A DNA stretch of 64,000 nt from Schistocerca nitens (lineage: Eukaryota; Arthropoda; Insecta; Orthoptera; Acrididae), in NCBI RefSeq assembly GCF_023898315.1, contig NC_064614.1, positions 495,892,109-495,956,108 on the forward strand. The letters are read 5' to 3'. The translations under genes were made by a program, and so were the position numbers. This document shows positions 35,499-46,129 of the stretch, piece by piece. The notes beneath the pieces are model-generated. The model saw only the letters and a list, made by a program, of their open reading frames with translations. It was not told where the DNA came from and searched no databases. How positions within the stretch are numbered: the stretch's first letter is position 1; every line of letters starts with the position of its first letter.

Positions 35499-37254
35499 AT
35501 CACCCATCGGTAGCAAAATCTCGTCAGGAGCTGCAATACGTTGATCAGCACCACAAAAGGACTGAAGGATTCATTTCTATAGTGGAGTTTAATATATTCT
35601 ACTTTTCATAGTGATGGACATTATTTAAAAGTCATGATTCATCATTGTTAATAGAAGTTAAATGTTTAAAAGCAGCAAGCTTTATCACCGTGTTGTTATT
35701 TCAGTAGATGTTTAGTGTATCCTTTTCACGTACTGTGGTATTTAATCAGTAGCATTTTCAGACCATACGCTGGATATACGTAGGCCTATATAAAGTACTT
35801 AAAATCAGTATTTCAATATTAAGCGAAGCATCAGATTGTGTAAAAAGTACCAGCTATTTTATTACGAGCACATTGACAAGCATAATAAAAGCATTGCAGA
35901 AGAAGACAACAAAAGGTGTCGTAGACTGGATACAGTGTTATGCTGTATCCGAAAAAAAATGTTTGCCGCGAACGCGGCTCCAACATCGGCGACTCCGCAT
36001 AATCATTCCCGACGGCACTGCTTCGTCTCATTTTCTTATCTCATTTTGTTCGTTACTGTTCGTCACATTTGTTAAGGGTGGACGTCCCATGCCACCCGTC
36101 CAAGTTAATCCCTTACTCAGTTTTTTATTACAGAGGACAGCTAACCTTCTGACGAACACACTGTGCTACCGTGCCGGTTCTCGCGGAGTTAATGGGGCGG
36201 ATCCAGCACAGCGCAGAGTTCATGATACCTCATCTTGGACATGCTGCACACAGTTACAGCGTTGCCAGAGCCTTGTTTTTTACATCTCATTTCTATTAAA
36301 CCTAGTGGCAGAATTAGATTTTGCTACGCTTTTGTCTTGTATTGGGATGACGAATCGCATGTGAACCGCCTAGTGAGGCATTTTTTCGTCTCCCCCCCCT
36401 CCCCGCCCCCCCTCCCATATAGGCAGACACAACGTAGTTTGTAATCTTCTCTCAGTCATTATTGTCTGGAAGATTTACTTGTGCGCCAGTCAGTTTCTAT
36501 GTATTCTTATTACCGCAGTAGACAAAATGCAGTACACTGTTAAACACAACACAGCAACTGTTCTGTATGAGATAGTTTACACCACACAGAAGCGATTGGC
36601 ACAGAGTACAGTGGAACACTTTGGAAATACTTTGGTAATTAATGTACTTCGTCTTTCACCGGGTCTAACACATCATCCATTCTGTAGTTATAAATCGTAA
36701 CTTTAGTCCTGAAATACCACGTTCCTCAGCCAAGGAAAGATGGAAACAATTCTCACAGATGCTTTTATAAAACTGATATAATGGTTACTGATATCTTCGT
36801 CCACTCCTGGGCTTGTGATTTGACATATAAGTTTTTTATATGCCCTTATTTTACAATTGTACCTTGTCCAATTACTGTTGTTCACAATCACATTGCTGTT
36901 GCCATGGTAGTCTGCTTGCACACAAAAGTCGTTGACTGATGTTGACTACCTTAGATATCATCGTCTCGTTAAAAATACTAAAAAAATCTTGCATTATATC
37001 CAGGTCTTTAAGGTAATAATCGTCTACATGGAGCTGCCACAACATATCAGGCAGCTCATCCATTAGTACAGCCACGATAGCATCAACCAGTTCCTCTTTA
37101 TATGGTACAGCCACAGGATTTTCGTATTTCCTCTAAATGGTTTCCCGTGTTTTATTGCTGATTTTAATCTAAATTCGTCTTGCTGTCACATTGCGTTTCA
37201 TGCGTAGGATAAACAGCAATTTTGCCTTGACATGTCTTGCAGTGATAAAATTAG
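35499..37254. other. No gene recognised
   Basis: A C-rich run occurs at 36390-36415. The minus frame 36872-37114 (80 codons, acidic, starting after VAVPYKEELVDAI) looks protein-like but I recognise no family. Confidence 0.45.
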
Positions 37255-37322
37255 AACGGAACCGCGCTGCTGCGGTCGCAGGTTCGAATCCTGCCTCGGG
37301 CATGGATGTGTGTGATGTCCTT
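37255..37322 (+). mobile_element. SINE family 1 fragment
   Basis: A 68-bp piece of the tRNA-like head with B box CAGGTTCGAATCCTG followed by CATGGATGTGTGTGATGTCC. No target duplication seen. Confidence 0.8.
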
Positions 37323-37442
37323 GTTTTATACACTAAAGATGAAAGACTATGGAACTTCATATCATATGATACTGATGTCATTCGCAGCTGCGTGACTTCG
37401 GAAAACAGCCAAAACTAACCAGCTGAAAGCACAGCAACCATT

Positions 37443-37580
37443 ATTGGTTCAAATGGCTCTAAGCACTATGGGATTTCACATCTGAGGTCATCAGTCCCCT
37501 AGATAGAACTACTGAAACCTAACTAACGTAAGGACATCACACACATCCATGCCCGTGGCAGGATTCGAACCTACAACCAT
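37443..37580 (-). mobile_element. SINE family 1, 5'-truncated
   Basis: Body present, head truncated at the B box. Target-site duplication AGCAACCATT at 37433-37442 and 37581-37590. Confidence 0.92.
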
Positions 37581-37590
37581 AGCAACCATT

Positions 37591-38901
37591 GTTACTTACC
37601 TGTCTTAAGTGTCATGTAGTCTTCACTGTGCGACAGCGTAAGTTACCATTATCAGCAGAAGATGACAAAGGTTTTGTACTAGCAACATAAAGCTAATACC
37701 CTAGCGTGGAGTTGCTAGAATGTTTGGGCAACTTAAAAAACTTGTTGAACTTAATCACTGTTTCTTACCTATATGAATTTTTGTATTACTACTTTTCAGA
37801 ATGCAATTTCATAAAAAATATTATATAGTTCGCTGTGTGTGATAGCAATATGTCTTCATCAAGTGTAGCGTAACTATTAAGTTGGATCAGTAGTGCCACG
37901 TGTCTTTGTACCATTATAGAAGAAATTCTCTTCGTAGTTTGATAAGAAACAGGACAATTTTTGCTTTCTTTAAAGTGTGTTGCGATGATCGAACTATGCT
38001 TATAGTACAATGCAGAGTTCAGTCAGCAGTAGTGTTGCGTGAACGTTTGTAAGCAACAGAGACATTTTAGGTATGGAGATATTTAATCTTAGCTTCCTCT
38101 GTCCTTGTACCATGCAGGCTCAAAGATCGAATATGCCCGTTGACAAGTGAAGCTTACTCTGCAAGGCAGATCAGTAGTGTCAATATGCAGGCAAAGTGTA
38201 ATATTTTACCGTTATAGAACAGTTATGTTGCAACAGTAATGTCAAGTGTGTTTTGCACTCGACATCTGTAGGTATTTTGAGACAAATTTATTTTGGTGCA
38301 AAGACTATATTTTCGAGAGAGCAACAACCATCCTCTCTGTATGGAAGATAGTCCATCATTGTCTTTGACCGTGTTGTATTTGCATTTCATATTAGGTACA
38401 TCACAAAGCTATACTCGCGTTTTACGAAAATATGCAGTCCTGATACAGTGCATTTAAGTTCTAGTCAGAGCACATCATAAAATGTAACATCTGTGGGTAA
38501 ACATGCTACCGCAGATATGTCAACGACCAAAAGTAATAAAAATAAAGTTACATATCAGGCACTCAGTAATGTTACTTATATTTTCTTATTTTCTTGGTGT
38601 ATTATTTCCCCCCCCCCCCTAGAATGGTGCTTGGTCGCCTGGATTTTGTACTACCGGGAATAATGCGTCGTTTAAGCCAAAGTGAAGTATCAGCTATCAC
38701 TGCATCATGTTATTTCAGCATAGCGTATTCGTTTTCTACGGTTATAGAACAATTGAGACGTGGAAGTAACATTGTTAGACTTAGGCAACAATTGTAAGTC
38801 ATCAATAGTTGCATTTTTATAATTGCTGACGTATTATTTCAGCTAACATGAGTTTTTAAAACTTTGGTATAATAATAACAACGATTTAGATAAATTAGAA
38901 A
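37591..38901. other. No gene recognised
   Basis: AT-rich, with a run of 10 C near 38611. The 67-codon frame at 38594-38797 shows no known domain. Confidence 0.5.
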
Positions 38902-39645
38902 TACAGGGTGAGCATAAAGTCTTACCCTGATTATGAAAATTTATATCAGAATAACCGTTTGACATAATAATTTACATTTGATGCCGTCACATAGGTTAGT
39001 GTTACTAGGTTTTCTTAAGACCACTTACGTTAGTAAACGTCAACGTGTGCTCCCTTGGTAGCTCGGAGAATGTCGAAGTGGTATTCCAGTTCCCGCCAGG
39101 TGTTTCGTGACATGCGTTCTGTCACAGTACCCACAGCAGCTTGTATACTAGCCTTCAGTTCGTCGACGTCAGCAACTTGTGTGCCGAAGGCTCTTCCTTG
39201 ATATAGCCCCAGAAAAAAAGTCATAGGGTGTAATGTCTGGAGAGCGGGTTGCCAGGGTGTTGGACTGATACTTCCAATCCACCGATCCAGACATTACTAT
39301 TCTCTCCAGACATTACGTACCTTGAATTTTTTTTCTGGGGTTATTTCAAGGACAGAGTCTTCGTCACACTAGTTGCTGACGTCGACGAACTGATGGCTTG
39401 GGTAGAAGCTGCTGTGGCTACTGTGACAGAACACAAGTTACGAAATACCTGGCGGGTATTGGAATACCGGCTCGACATTCTCCAAGCTACCAAGGGTGCA
39501 CACGTTAAGGTTTACTAACGTAAGTGGTCTTAAAAAAACTAGTAACACGAAGCAATGTAACGGCATCAAATGTAAATTATTATGGGAAATGGTTATTCTG
39601 TAATAAATTGTTATAATCAGGGCAAGACTTTGTGCTCACCCTGTA
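38902..39645. mobile_element. Foldback element built from two inverted mariner-like C-termini
   Basis: The left arm (about 38902-39243) and right arm (about 39302-39645) are imperfect inverted repeats of about 340 bp around a loop of about 58 bp. Both outer ends read TACAGGGTGAGCA at a TA. Each arm encodes the same transposase C-terminus reading outward: VADVDELKASIQAAVGTVTE...NTWRELEY on the minus strand (39224-39030) and VADVDELMAWVEAAVATVTE...NTWRVLEY on the plus strand (about 39330-39518), each ending at a VY stop. No N-terminal or catalytic segment is present. It would be mobilised only in trans. Confidence 0.88.
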
Positions 39646-39940
39646 TTAGAAAGACGAATTTTATACGGAAAATATTAGGTGCACAAAACACAGCAGAAGG
39701 TTCGAAATTACGAAGAAATGCTGAAATACGCCAAAATATAGAAAATATTTCAAATGTTATGAGAAAAAGGAGACTCACGTTTTTTGGATATTTATTTCGA
39801 ATGCAAGACAATAGCTTAACTACTGAGATTCTCTAATATTTGTGGGGTAAGAAGTCCACAACAAGCTGGGTAAACGAAGTAAAAAAGAATTTAGAAAGAA
39901 ATAATATAAAAATAGAAGATATAAATCTCATTTCCCTTAT
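39646..39940 (+). pseudogene. LINE 3' coding fragment (family B)
   Basis: The plus strand reads a LINE ORF2 C-terminus: FIRKILGAQNTAEG, then MRKRRLTFFGYLFRMQD and, after a stop, a W-x-EVKK segment. It resembles the C-terminal region at 58045-58650. It ends where the family A LINE begins on the opposite strand. Confidence 0.7.
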
Positions 39941-39944
39941 TTTA

Positions 39945-42500
39945 TTGTCATGATCGTTCTCCCTATGCAGGTCGGCGTCATCAAAATATTTCCGTACTCG
40001 GAGGATAAAGTTGGTGATTGAAATTTCGTGAGAAGATGCCGCCGCAACGAAAACCGCCTTTGTTTTAATTATGCCCACCCTAGATCCTGTATCATGTCCA
40101 TGACACTCTCTCCTCTATTTCTCGATAATACAAAACTTGCTGCTCATCTTTGAACTTTGGCGATGTACTCCGTTAACCCTACCTGGTAAGCATCCCATAC
40201 CGCTTAGCAGTACTTGAAAAGAGGACGAACAAGCATAGCGTAGGGAGTCTCCTTGGTAAATCTCTTGTATCTTCTAAGCGTTCTGCCAAAAAAACGCAGT
40301 CTTTAGCTCGCCTTCCCCACAGCATTTTCTATGTGTTCCTTCCAATTTAAGGTGTTCGTAATTGTAATTCCTAGGTATTTAGTTGAATTTACGGCGTTTA
40401 GATTTGATTGACTTATCGTGTAACCGAGGTTTAACGGATTACTTTTCTCATTCACTTGGATTACTTCTCACTTTTCATTATTTAGGGTCAATTGCCAATT
40501 TTCTAAATCGCTTTGCAATTTGTCTTGATCTTCTGATCACTTTACTAGACGATAAACGACAGCATCATCTGCAAACAACCTAAGACGATTGCTCATATTG
40601 TCTTCTAAATCGTTTATGTAGATAAGGAACATCGGAGAGCCTATAACGCTACCTTGAGGAACGCCAGATATCATTTCTGTTTTACTCGATGACTTTCCAC
40701 CAGTTACTACGGACTGTAACCTCTCTGACAGGAAATCACGAATACAGTCACATAACTCGGACGATATTCCATAAGCACACAATTTGATTACCCGTCTGTG
40801 AGGTACAGTGTCAAAAGCCTTCTGAAAATTTAAAAATACGGAATCAATTTGAAATATCTTGTCGATAGCACTCAACACTTCGTGTGAGTAGAGAGCTTCA
40901 CAAGAACGATGTTTTCTGAATCCGTGTTGCCTGTGTGTCAACAGACCATTCTCTTGAGGTAATTCATAATGTTCGAACACAATATTTGTTCCAAAATCCT
41001 ACTGCATATCGACGTTGATGTTTTGACCCTGTAATTTAGGGGATTACTCCTACTACCTTTCTTGAATGTTAGTGTGACCTGTGCAACATTCCAGTCTTTG
41101 GATGCGAATCTTCCGTCGAGCGAGCGATTGAATATGATTGTTAAGTATGCAGCTATTTCATCACCATAATCTGAAAGGAACCTAACTGGTATACAGTGTG
41201 GGCCGGAAGTGATTGAAGGTGATTCGCTACTCCGAGGGTATCTGCTTCTAAATTACTCATCTTTTCAGCTGTTCTCGATTCGAATTCTGGAATATTTACT
41301 TCGTCTTCTTGGGAGAAGGCATTTCCGAACGCTGTGTTTAGTAATAATGTTTTAACAGCACTATCAGGCATTGTATTTCGATTGCTATCGCACAGAGAAG
41401 GCATTGATTTTGTCTTGTCGCTAGTATACTACCAGAATGTCTTTGCATTTTCTGCCCGGTTTCCTTGCGGAAACTGTTATAAGCTCAAATGGCTCTGAGC
41501 ACTATGGGACTTAACTTCTGAGGTCATCAGTCCCCTATAACTTAGAACTTATTAAACCTAACTAACCTAAGGACATCCATGCCCGAGACAGGATTCGAAC
41601 CTGCGACCGTAGCGATCGTGAGGCTCCAGACTGTAGCGCCTAGAACCGCTCGGCCACTCCGGCCGGCTGTTATAAGCATCTGGCATTGAAGCGTCTGCAA
41701 ATGATCGCCAACCTTGGAGATTTTGCGTTCGTTGAAATTTGGCGAACTTTTGTTGTTGTTTCTGTAACAGGGTTCTGACCCGTTTTGTGTACCAAGTGGA
41801 GCAACTAGGTCGTTTGTTAATTTATTTGGTATAAAGCTCTCAATTGCTGTCGATACTATTTCTTTGAATTCAAGCCACAACTGGTCTACATTAACATTGT
41901 TAATTTGGAAGGAGTGGAGATCGTCTCTCAGTACGGCGTCAAATGAATTTTCATCTGTTTTCTTTAATAGATATATTTTTCGTTTATTTTTGGATGATTT
42001 GGGAGTTACGGTATTCTGTCTCGCTGCGTCATCCCTGTGCTCGCTAATCCCTGTATCCGTATTGATGCTCGTTATTGGCTCGGGATTAGTTGTTGCTAAG
42101 AGGTCAAGTGTGTTTTCACAATCGTTTACTATACGCGTGGGCTCATGAACTAACTTCTCGAAATAATTTACAGAGAATGCATTTAGCACCATTTCGGGTG
42201 ATGTTTTACGCGAACTTCCGGACTGAAACATCTATTTTCGCCACTATATCGAGGATAAATTGTAGTCACTATCAACTACAATTGTATGAGTCGGGTAGAT
42301 GTTTTACAGACTCAAGTTTTCTTTGAACCTTTCAGCAACTGTATCATCTGAGCTGTGAGGTCGATAAAAGGATGCAATTATTATTTTATTCCGGTTGCCA
42401 AAAATGACTTCTACCGATACTAACTAAGAAACTGCATACTTCAATTTCGCTACAAAATAAACTACTTCTAACCACAACAAACACGCTACCGCACTCTGTA
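39945..42500 (-). pseudogene. LINE family A (APE-type non-LTR retrotransposon), endonuclease to 3' end
   Basis: On the minus strand, 42450-42230 gives an APE endonuclease piece (FYRPHSSDD, then a DFN motif degraded to DSDYNLSSI). 42231-41680 covers the rest of the endonuclease and linker (LVHEPTRIVNDCENTLDLLATT). 40980-40537 gives RT: QHGFRKHRSC, VFLNFQKAFDTVPH, SGVPQGSVIGSPMFLIYINDL and FADDAVVYR. The first catalytic Asp of RT is Asn here (FLN for FLD). The 3' coding end and UTR reach about 39945. Several frameshifts and a SINE at 41485 break it. The 229-codon frame at 42231-41542 is a chimera of LINE and SINE, not a gene. Confidence 0.85.
41485..41666 (-). mobile_element. SINE family 1, nested in LINE family A
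   Basis: Target-site duplication CTGTTATAAGC at 41474-41484 and 41667-41677. Full head with A and B boxes; a small deletion lies in the body. Confidence 0.95.
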
Positions 42501-43640
42501 TTTAGCAGCTTTCAGTGCCTATAATGATTTGAGCATCAGTGCTTTCTATTAGCTCTTGGAGCTCTGGTACTGTGTTTCGTAGTTATACAACAGTAACACA
42601 GACAGTTTAGATGTGTGAGGAACATTGTACCCTGCACCAAGCGTGGTACGAAGATTGAACTACGCCTGTTCACAAAAAATGGGACTGACTGTTTCGTTTT
42701 AATGGCCAGTAAAACACTGGAATTTATTTGGCTATTTAGTTTTATTGGGCTGTGACTAACTGTTAATGGTAGATAAAATACTATGTTATTATTGGCATGT
42801 GTGTGTGTGTGTGTGTGTGTGTGTTGGCGTGTGCTCATATATGTTTTGGATGCAAATACTGTAAGTTGTGCTCATTACATGTATTTTATAAATAATTCAG
42901 ATTGTTCAGATACTTATTAACGTGGCGCAAAATCCAGGTTTTACAGATACTTTTCAACAAGGGACCACAGTGTTGTCGATACATTTGTCTATTTTTGATG
43001 CTATATGTACACATGTGAGATAAAATTTGCTGATGGGGCAGAATTTTCTTTGACAAAAGTGTGTATCAGGCTACTGGTGCAACTAGCCTCCCTCCATCTA
43101 AGAAACCTTGACATGTGACGTCAAGAATTTGCCTTGCCCCCTCATGTATGCAGCCAACAGGTCAAAGGTTAATTTGCATTCCTACTCACAGTCGAAAGCG
43201 AACGTCGAGTAACGTTCTTTGCTTCGTAAGATGCATGGGCATCGTTGTTTCTAGTAGGAAAAATCGTAATAAATTCATTTGCTGGATGCACAAAATATGA
43301 GTTGGGCAGTACTTCGATTTGCATGGATATTTCTTGACATGCTGCAGGAGGATTAATCCTCTCAGAAAGTAGTTTTTAATGATTTAGTTACGAATATGGA
43401 GTCTTTCGTCAATATAAGTCGTCTTCTCTCGTGGGCAGATCTATCCATACTACAGTGATCTGCAAAGTATCGCCACTCTGCAACCTCAAAAATTACATGA
43501 ACAATTTTCATTGCTCGTTTTCTATTGTATCTGACGCACTCGCGTTATTTTGTGCTTATTTATTACATTTCTCTGTAAATGCTTCTTGTGCTGTAGTGTA
43601 GGCTACCGTCGTGACCAGTACTAAAGTTCCCATGAGGACA
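42501..43640. other. No gene recognised
   Basis: Apart from a (TG)n microsatellite, no coding sequence or repeat was recognised. Confidence 0.5.
42798..42824. repeat. (TG)n microsatellite
   Basis: About 13 uninterrupted TG units. Confidence 0.95.
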
Positions 43641-44976
43641 TACGAGGGCAGTTCAATAAGTAATGCAACACATTTTTTTTTCTCGGCCAATTTTGGTTGA
43701 AAAAACCGGAAATTTCTTGTGTAATATTTTCAAACATTCCCGCTTCGTCTCGTATAGTTTCATTGACTTCCGACAGGTGGCAGCGCTGTACGGAGCTGTT
43801 AAAATGGCGTCTCTAACGGATGTGCGTTGCAAACAACGGGCAGTGATCGAGTTTCTTTTGGCGGAAAACCAGGGCGTCTCAGATATTCATAGGCGCTTGC
43901 AGAATGTCTACGGTGATCTGGGAGTGGACAAAAGCACGGTGAGTCGTTGGGCAAAGCGTGTGTCATCATCGCCGCAAGGTCAAGCAAGACTGTCTGATCT
44001 CCCGCGTGCGGGCCGGCCGTGCACAGCTGTGACTCCTGCAATGGCGGAGCGTGCGAACACACTCGTTCGAGATGATCACCATCAAACAACTCAGTTCTCA
44101 ACTTGACATCTCTGTTGGTAGTGCTGTCACAATTGTTCACCAGTTGGGATATTCAAAGGTTTGTTCCCGCTGGGTCCCTCGTTGTCTAACCGAACACCAT
44201 AAAGAGCAAAGGAGAACCATCTGTGCGGAATTGCTTGCTCGTCATGTGGCTGAGGGTGACAATTTCTTGTCAAAGATTGTTACAGGCGATGAAACATCGG
44301 TTCATCACTTCGAACCTGAAACAAAACGGCAATCAATGGAGTGGCGCCACACCCACTCCCCTACCAAGAAAAAGTTTAAAGCCATACCCTCAGCCGGTAA
44401 AGTCATGGTTACAGTCTTCTGGGACGCTGAAGGGGTTATTCTGTTCGATGTCCTTCCCCATGGTCAAACGATCAACTCTGAAGTGTATTGTGCTACTCTT
44501 CAGAAATTGAAGAAACGACTTCAGCGTGTTCGTAGGCACTAAAATCTGAACGAACTTCTCCTTCTTCATGACAACGCAAGACCTCACACAAGGCTTCGCA
44601 CCCGAGAGGAGCTCACAAAACTTCAGTGGACTGTTCTTCCTCATGCACCCTACAGCCCCGATCTCGCACCGTCGGATTTCCATATGTTCGGCCCAATGAA
44701 GGACGCAATCCGTGGGAGGCATTACGCGGATGATGAAGAAGTTATTGATGCAGTACGACGTTGGCTCCGACATCGACCAGTGGAATGGTACCGTGCAGGC
44801 GTACAGGCCCTCATTTCAAGGTGGCGTAAGGCCGTAGCATTGAATGGAGATTACGTTGAAAAATAGTGTTGTGTAGCTTAAATATTGGGGAATAACCTGG
44901 TGTATTTCAATGCTGAATAAAACAACCCCTGTTTCAGAAAAAAATGTGTTGCATTACTTATTGAACTGCCCTCGTA
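43641..44976 (+). mobile_element. Mariner element, complete, with perfect terminal inverted repeats
   Basis: Left terminus CGAGGGCAGTTCAATAAG (from 43643) and right terminus (to 44974) are exact inverted repeats for 31 bp, then poly-T/poly-A, each bordered by a TA. Total length of about 1.33 kb is standard for mariner. It is one of the best preserved elements in the window. Confidence 0.96.
43804..44866 (+). pseudogene. Mariner transposase (DD34D), one frameshift and one stop
   Basis: Starts MASLTDVRCKQRAVIEFLL with a helix-turn-helix (DKSTVSRWAKRV). The frame changes near 44060-44100, after which QLDISVGSAVTIVHQLGYSK continues. Catalytic Asp residues are at TGDET (44288), LLLHDNARPH (44570) and APSDFHMF (44675). 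The last two are 35 codons apart, which is DD34D. WVPRCLTEHHKEQR, the usual mariner linker motif, is present; SPDLAPSDF is intact. A TAA at 44540 interrupts the frame before the second Asp. The end GDYVEK at 44866 is canonical. Only two lesions separate it from a full frame of about 350 codons. Confidence 0.95.
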
Positions 44977-45439
44977 TTTTCGGTGTCCGCTCAATCAATG
45001 CCTCCATGACAAGAATCACAAATGAAACTCTGTCATATACTGAAACGTTCTGGCAGATTAAAATTGTGTCCCGGACTGGCACTCGGATCTATGTCCCAGA
45101 TTCGAGTTTCCGCCCGGCATATAATTTTAATCTACCAGGAAGTTACAAATCAGCGAGTACTCCAATGCAGAGTGAAAATTCATTGTGAAATTCTTATACT
45201 GCTTGTTTATTATTATTATCATTATTATTATTATTACTATTATCATCATTATTATTTTCAGTGTTTTGTTTGTTTGTTTGTTATTTTTTTCATTCTGGAA
45301 TTATATAGCTCCAAGTTTTACTTTGCTAAATTTTTTCCATAGAGTTATGTGAATGTTAAAATAGTTTCTTTAATATTTGCCACTGGCACAGATTCAGTTC
45401 AGTAAAAACTAAATTAATAAATAGAACCTATTACGGGAA
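44977..45439. repeat. Hairpin repeat related to the tRNA-like tandem repeat, plus (ATT)n microsatellite
   Basis: At 45036-45183, GAAACGTTCTGGCAGATTAAA and an inverted partner (TTTAATCTACCAGGAAGTTA) face each other around a short centre. Both match the end of the 301-bp repeat unit at 25028. 45207-45266 is an ATT/ATC-rich microsatellite. Confidence 0.7.
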
Positions 45440-46010
45440 TCTAGGGCTAATATAGCTAGCTTCATAAGGAAATACAATTCGTAAACTCCTTCCCCTATTG
45501 AACACAATAATGGATGAACAACTAAACTTAACGACAGAGGCAAAAGAACATTAAAGGGAGTGTTGGCCTATAATTATATTACATGAAAATTAAGGAAGAA
45601 AAGCTATGAATGATAAGATCTGCTGATGATTTTGCTATCTTTAGCGGCAGTGAGGAAGAATGGCAGTATATGCTGAATCGGAAGGAGAGTCAAATGAGGG
45701 CAAGACGTGGATTGAAGTAAACAAAACAAGAAAAAGACGATGGTAATGAAGAACTGTATAAATGACATTAGCATCAAAATAGACGAGGTAAAGATGGCTC
45801 AAAATGGCTCTGAGCACTATGGGACTTAACATATGTGGTCATCGGTCCCCTAGAACTTAGAACTACTTAAACCTACCTAACCTAAGGACATTACACACAT
45901 CCATGCCCGAGGCAGGATTCGAACCTGTGACCGTAGCGGTCACACGGTTCCACACTGAAGCGCCTAGAACCTCACCGCCACACCGGCCGGCAGGTAAAGA
46001 TATTCTCCGG
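45440..46010 (+). pseudogene. LINE family B RT fragment, plus strand
   Basis: The plus strand at about 45617 reads ADDFAIFSGSEEEWQYMLNR, the RT active-site block of this LINE family, followed by an RRGLK segment and stops. A SINE interrupts it at 45796. It is oriented opposite to the next LINE piece. Confidence 0.65.
45796..45991 (-). mobile_element. SINE family 1, full length
   Basis: Target-site duplication AGGTAAAGAT at 45786-45795 and 45992-46001. Head with A and B boxes at the high-coordinate end. Confidence 0.94.
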
Positions 46011-46129
46011 CACTGCACCAAAATAAAGCATAACAAACATACCGAGAACGGTAAAAATAACACACTAGCTCAGTCAAAGAGTACATTCCTCGCTAAAAAA
46101 AAGCGTCCTAGAATGAAATATGCAGGGTG

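Noticed and set aside
41542-42231. 229-codon minus-strand open frame as a gene
   Set aside because: The C-terminal 40 codons are antisense SINE sequence past a target-site duplication; the rest is LINE family A.
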